Assembly (NCBI GenBank): GCA_007126855.1
Contig: SLAK01000439.1
Span: 1-5,906, forward strand
DNA length: 5,906 nt
Reading direction: 5' to 3'
Origin: Dehalococcoidia bacterium
GTDB taxonomy: Bacteria > Chloroflexota > Dehalococcoidia > Tepidiformales > Tepidiformaceae
The position numbers and the translations under genes were made by a program. The notes below the pieces were generated by a model. It was given only the letters and a program-made list of their open reading frames with translations, ran no database searches and had not been told where the DNA came from. This document shows positions 5,906 through 5,906 of the stretch, one piece after another. Each line of letters begins with the position of its first letter. Position 1 is the first letter of the stretch.

Positions 5906-5906
5906 A

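Larger units (their letters stand above)
5311..5906. other. 596-bp region upstream of the permeases without a recognised gene
   Basis: Open frames here are short (at most about 80-100 codons) and none matches a family I recognise. The stretch is less C-biased than the coding regions. What can be seen on the permease strand: a promoter-like pair at 5737-5765, a palindrome at 5711-5725, a 51-codon ORF with a good Shine-Dalgarno at 5530-5375, and strong inverted repeats at 5820-5905. It reads best as a long leader and intergenic region rather than the end of a solute-binding protein gene. Confidence 0.6.

Noticed and set aside
5607..5906. Leftward frame open from the right edge to 5607 that could be the end of a gene entering from the right
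   Set aside because: The translation shows no family motif, runs through the GC hairpins, and ends in Arg/Gly-rich sequence. An open frame of 100 codons is common at this GC content. It cannot be fully excluded without the flanking sequence.
1..5906. tRNA, rRNA or CRISPR array
   Set aside because: No cloverleaf-like segment, conserved rRNA stretch or regularly spaced repeat-spacer pattern was seen on either strand; the only tandem array is the 7-bp repeat without spacers.

Overview
The window is a GC-rich bacterial segment with a strong preference for C in third codon positions (most marked at 643-3299). F420/FMN-type luciferase-like, VOC and enoyl-CoA hydratase genes beside a dipeptide-type ABC transporter suggest an environmental lineage such as Chloroflexota or Actinomycetota. 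This is a low-confidence inference, because no rRNA or marker gene is present.

Layout, left to right. (1) 13-501 (+) encodes a REP-associated (IS200-like, Y1/HUH) tyrosine transposase with its catalytic residues intact. A short GC palindrome follows its stop codon, and a five-unit 7-bp tandem repeat lies at 564-598. (2) 643-3299 (+) is a compact three-gene cassette: a two-module VOC (glyoxalase-like) protein, a crotonase-family (enoyl-CoA hydratase/isomerase) protein joined to it by a 4-bp ATGA overlap, and a luciferase-like (LLM class) flavin/F420-dependent oxidoreductase 21 bp further on behind a strong Shine-Dalgarno. The three probably act in one CoA-thioester or ring-oxidation catabolic route; the substrate cannot be read from sequence. 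(3) 3300-3375 is a short convergent intergenic region with two weak hairpins. (4) 5310-3376 (-) holds two membrane permeases of a dipeptide/oligopeptide/nickel-type ABC importer, DppB-like then DppC-like, 30 bp apart. No ATPase or substrate-binding protein is visible next to them. (5) 5311-5906 has no confidently recognised gene. It holds a candidate leftward promoter with a perfect palindrome just downstream, a 51-codon small ORF with a strong Shine-Dalgarno and an internal duplicated motif, and a cluster of strong inverted repeats at the right edge.

The main functional units are complete and ordinary in type. The points most worth a second look are the crotonase-family protein lacking both canonical catalytic glutamates, the isolated permease pair, and the structured roughly 600-bp leader upstream of it. 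No clearly new defence or mobile system was found.
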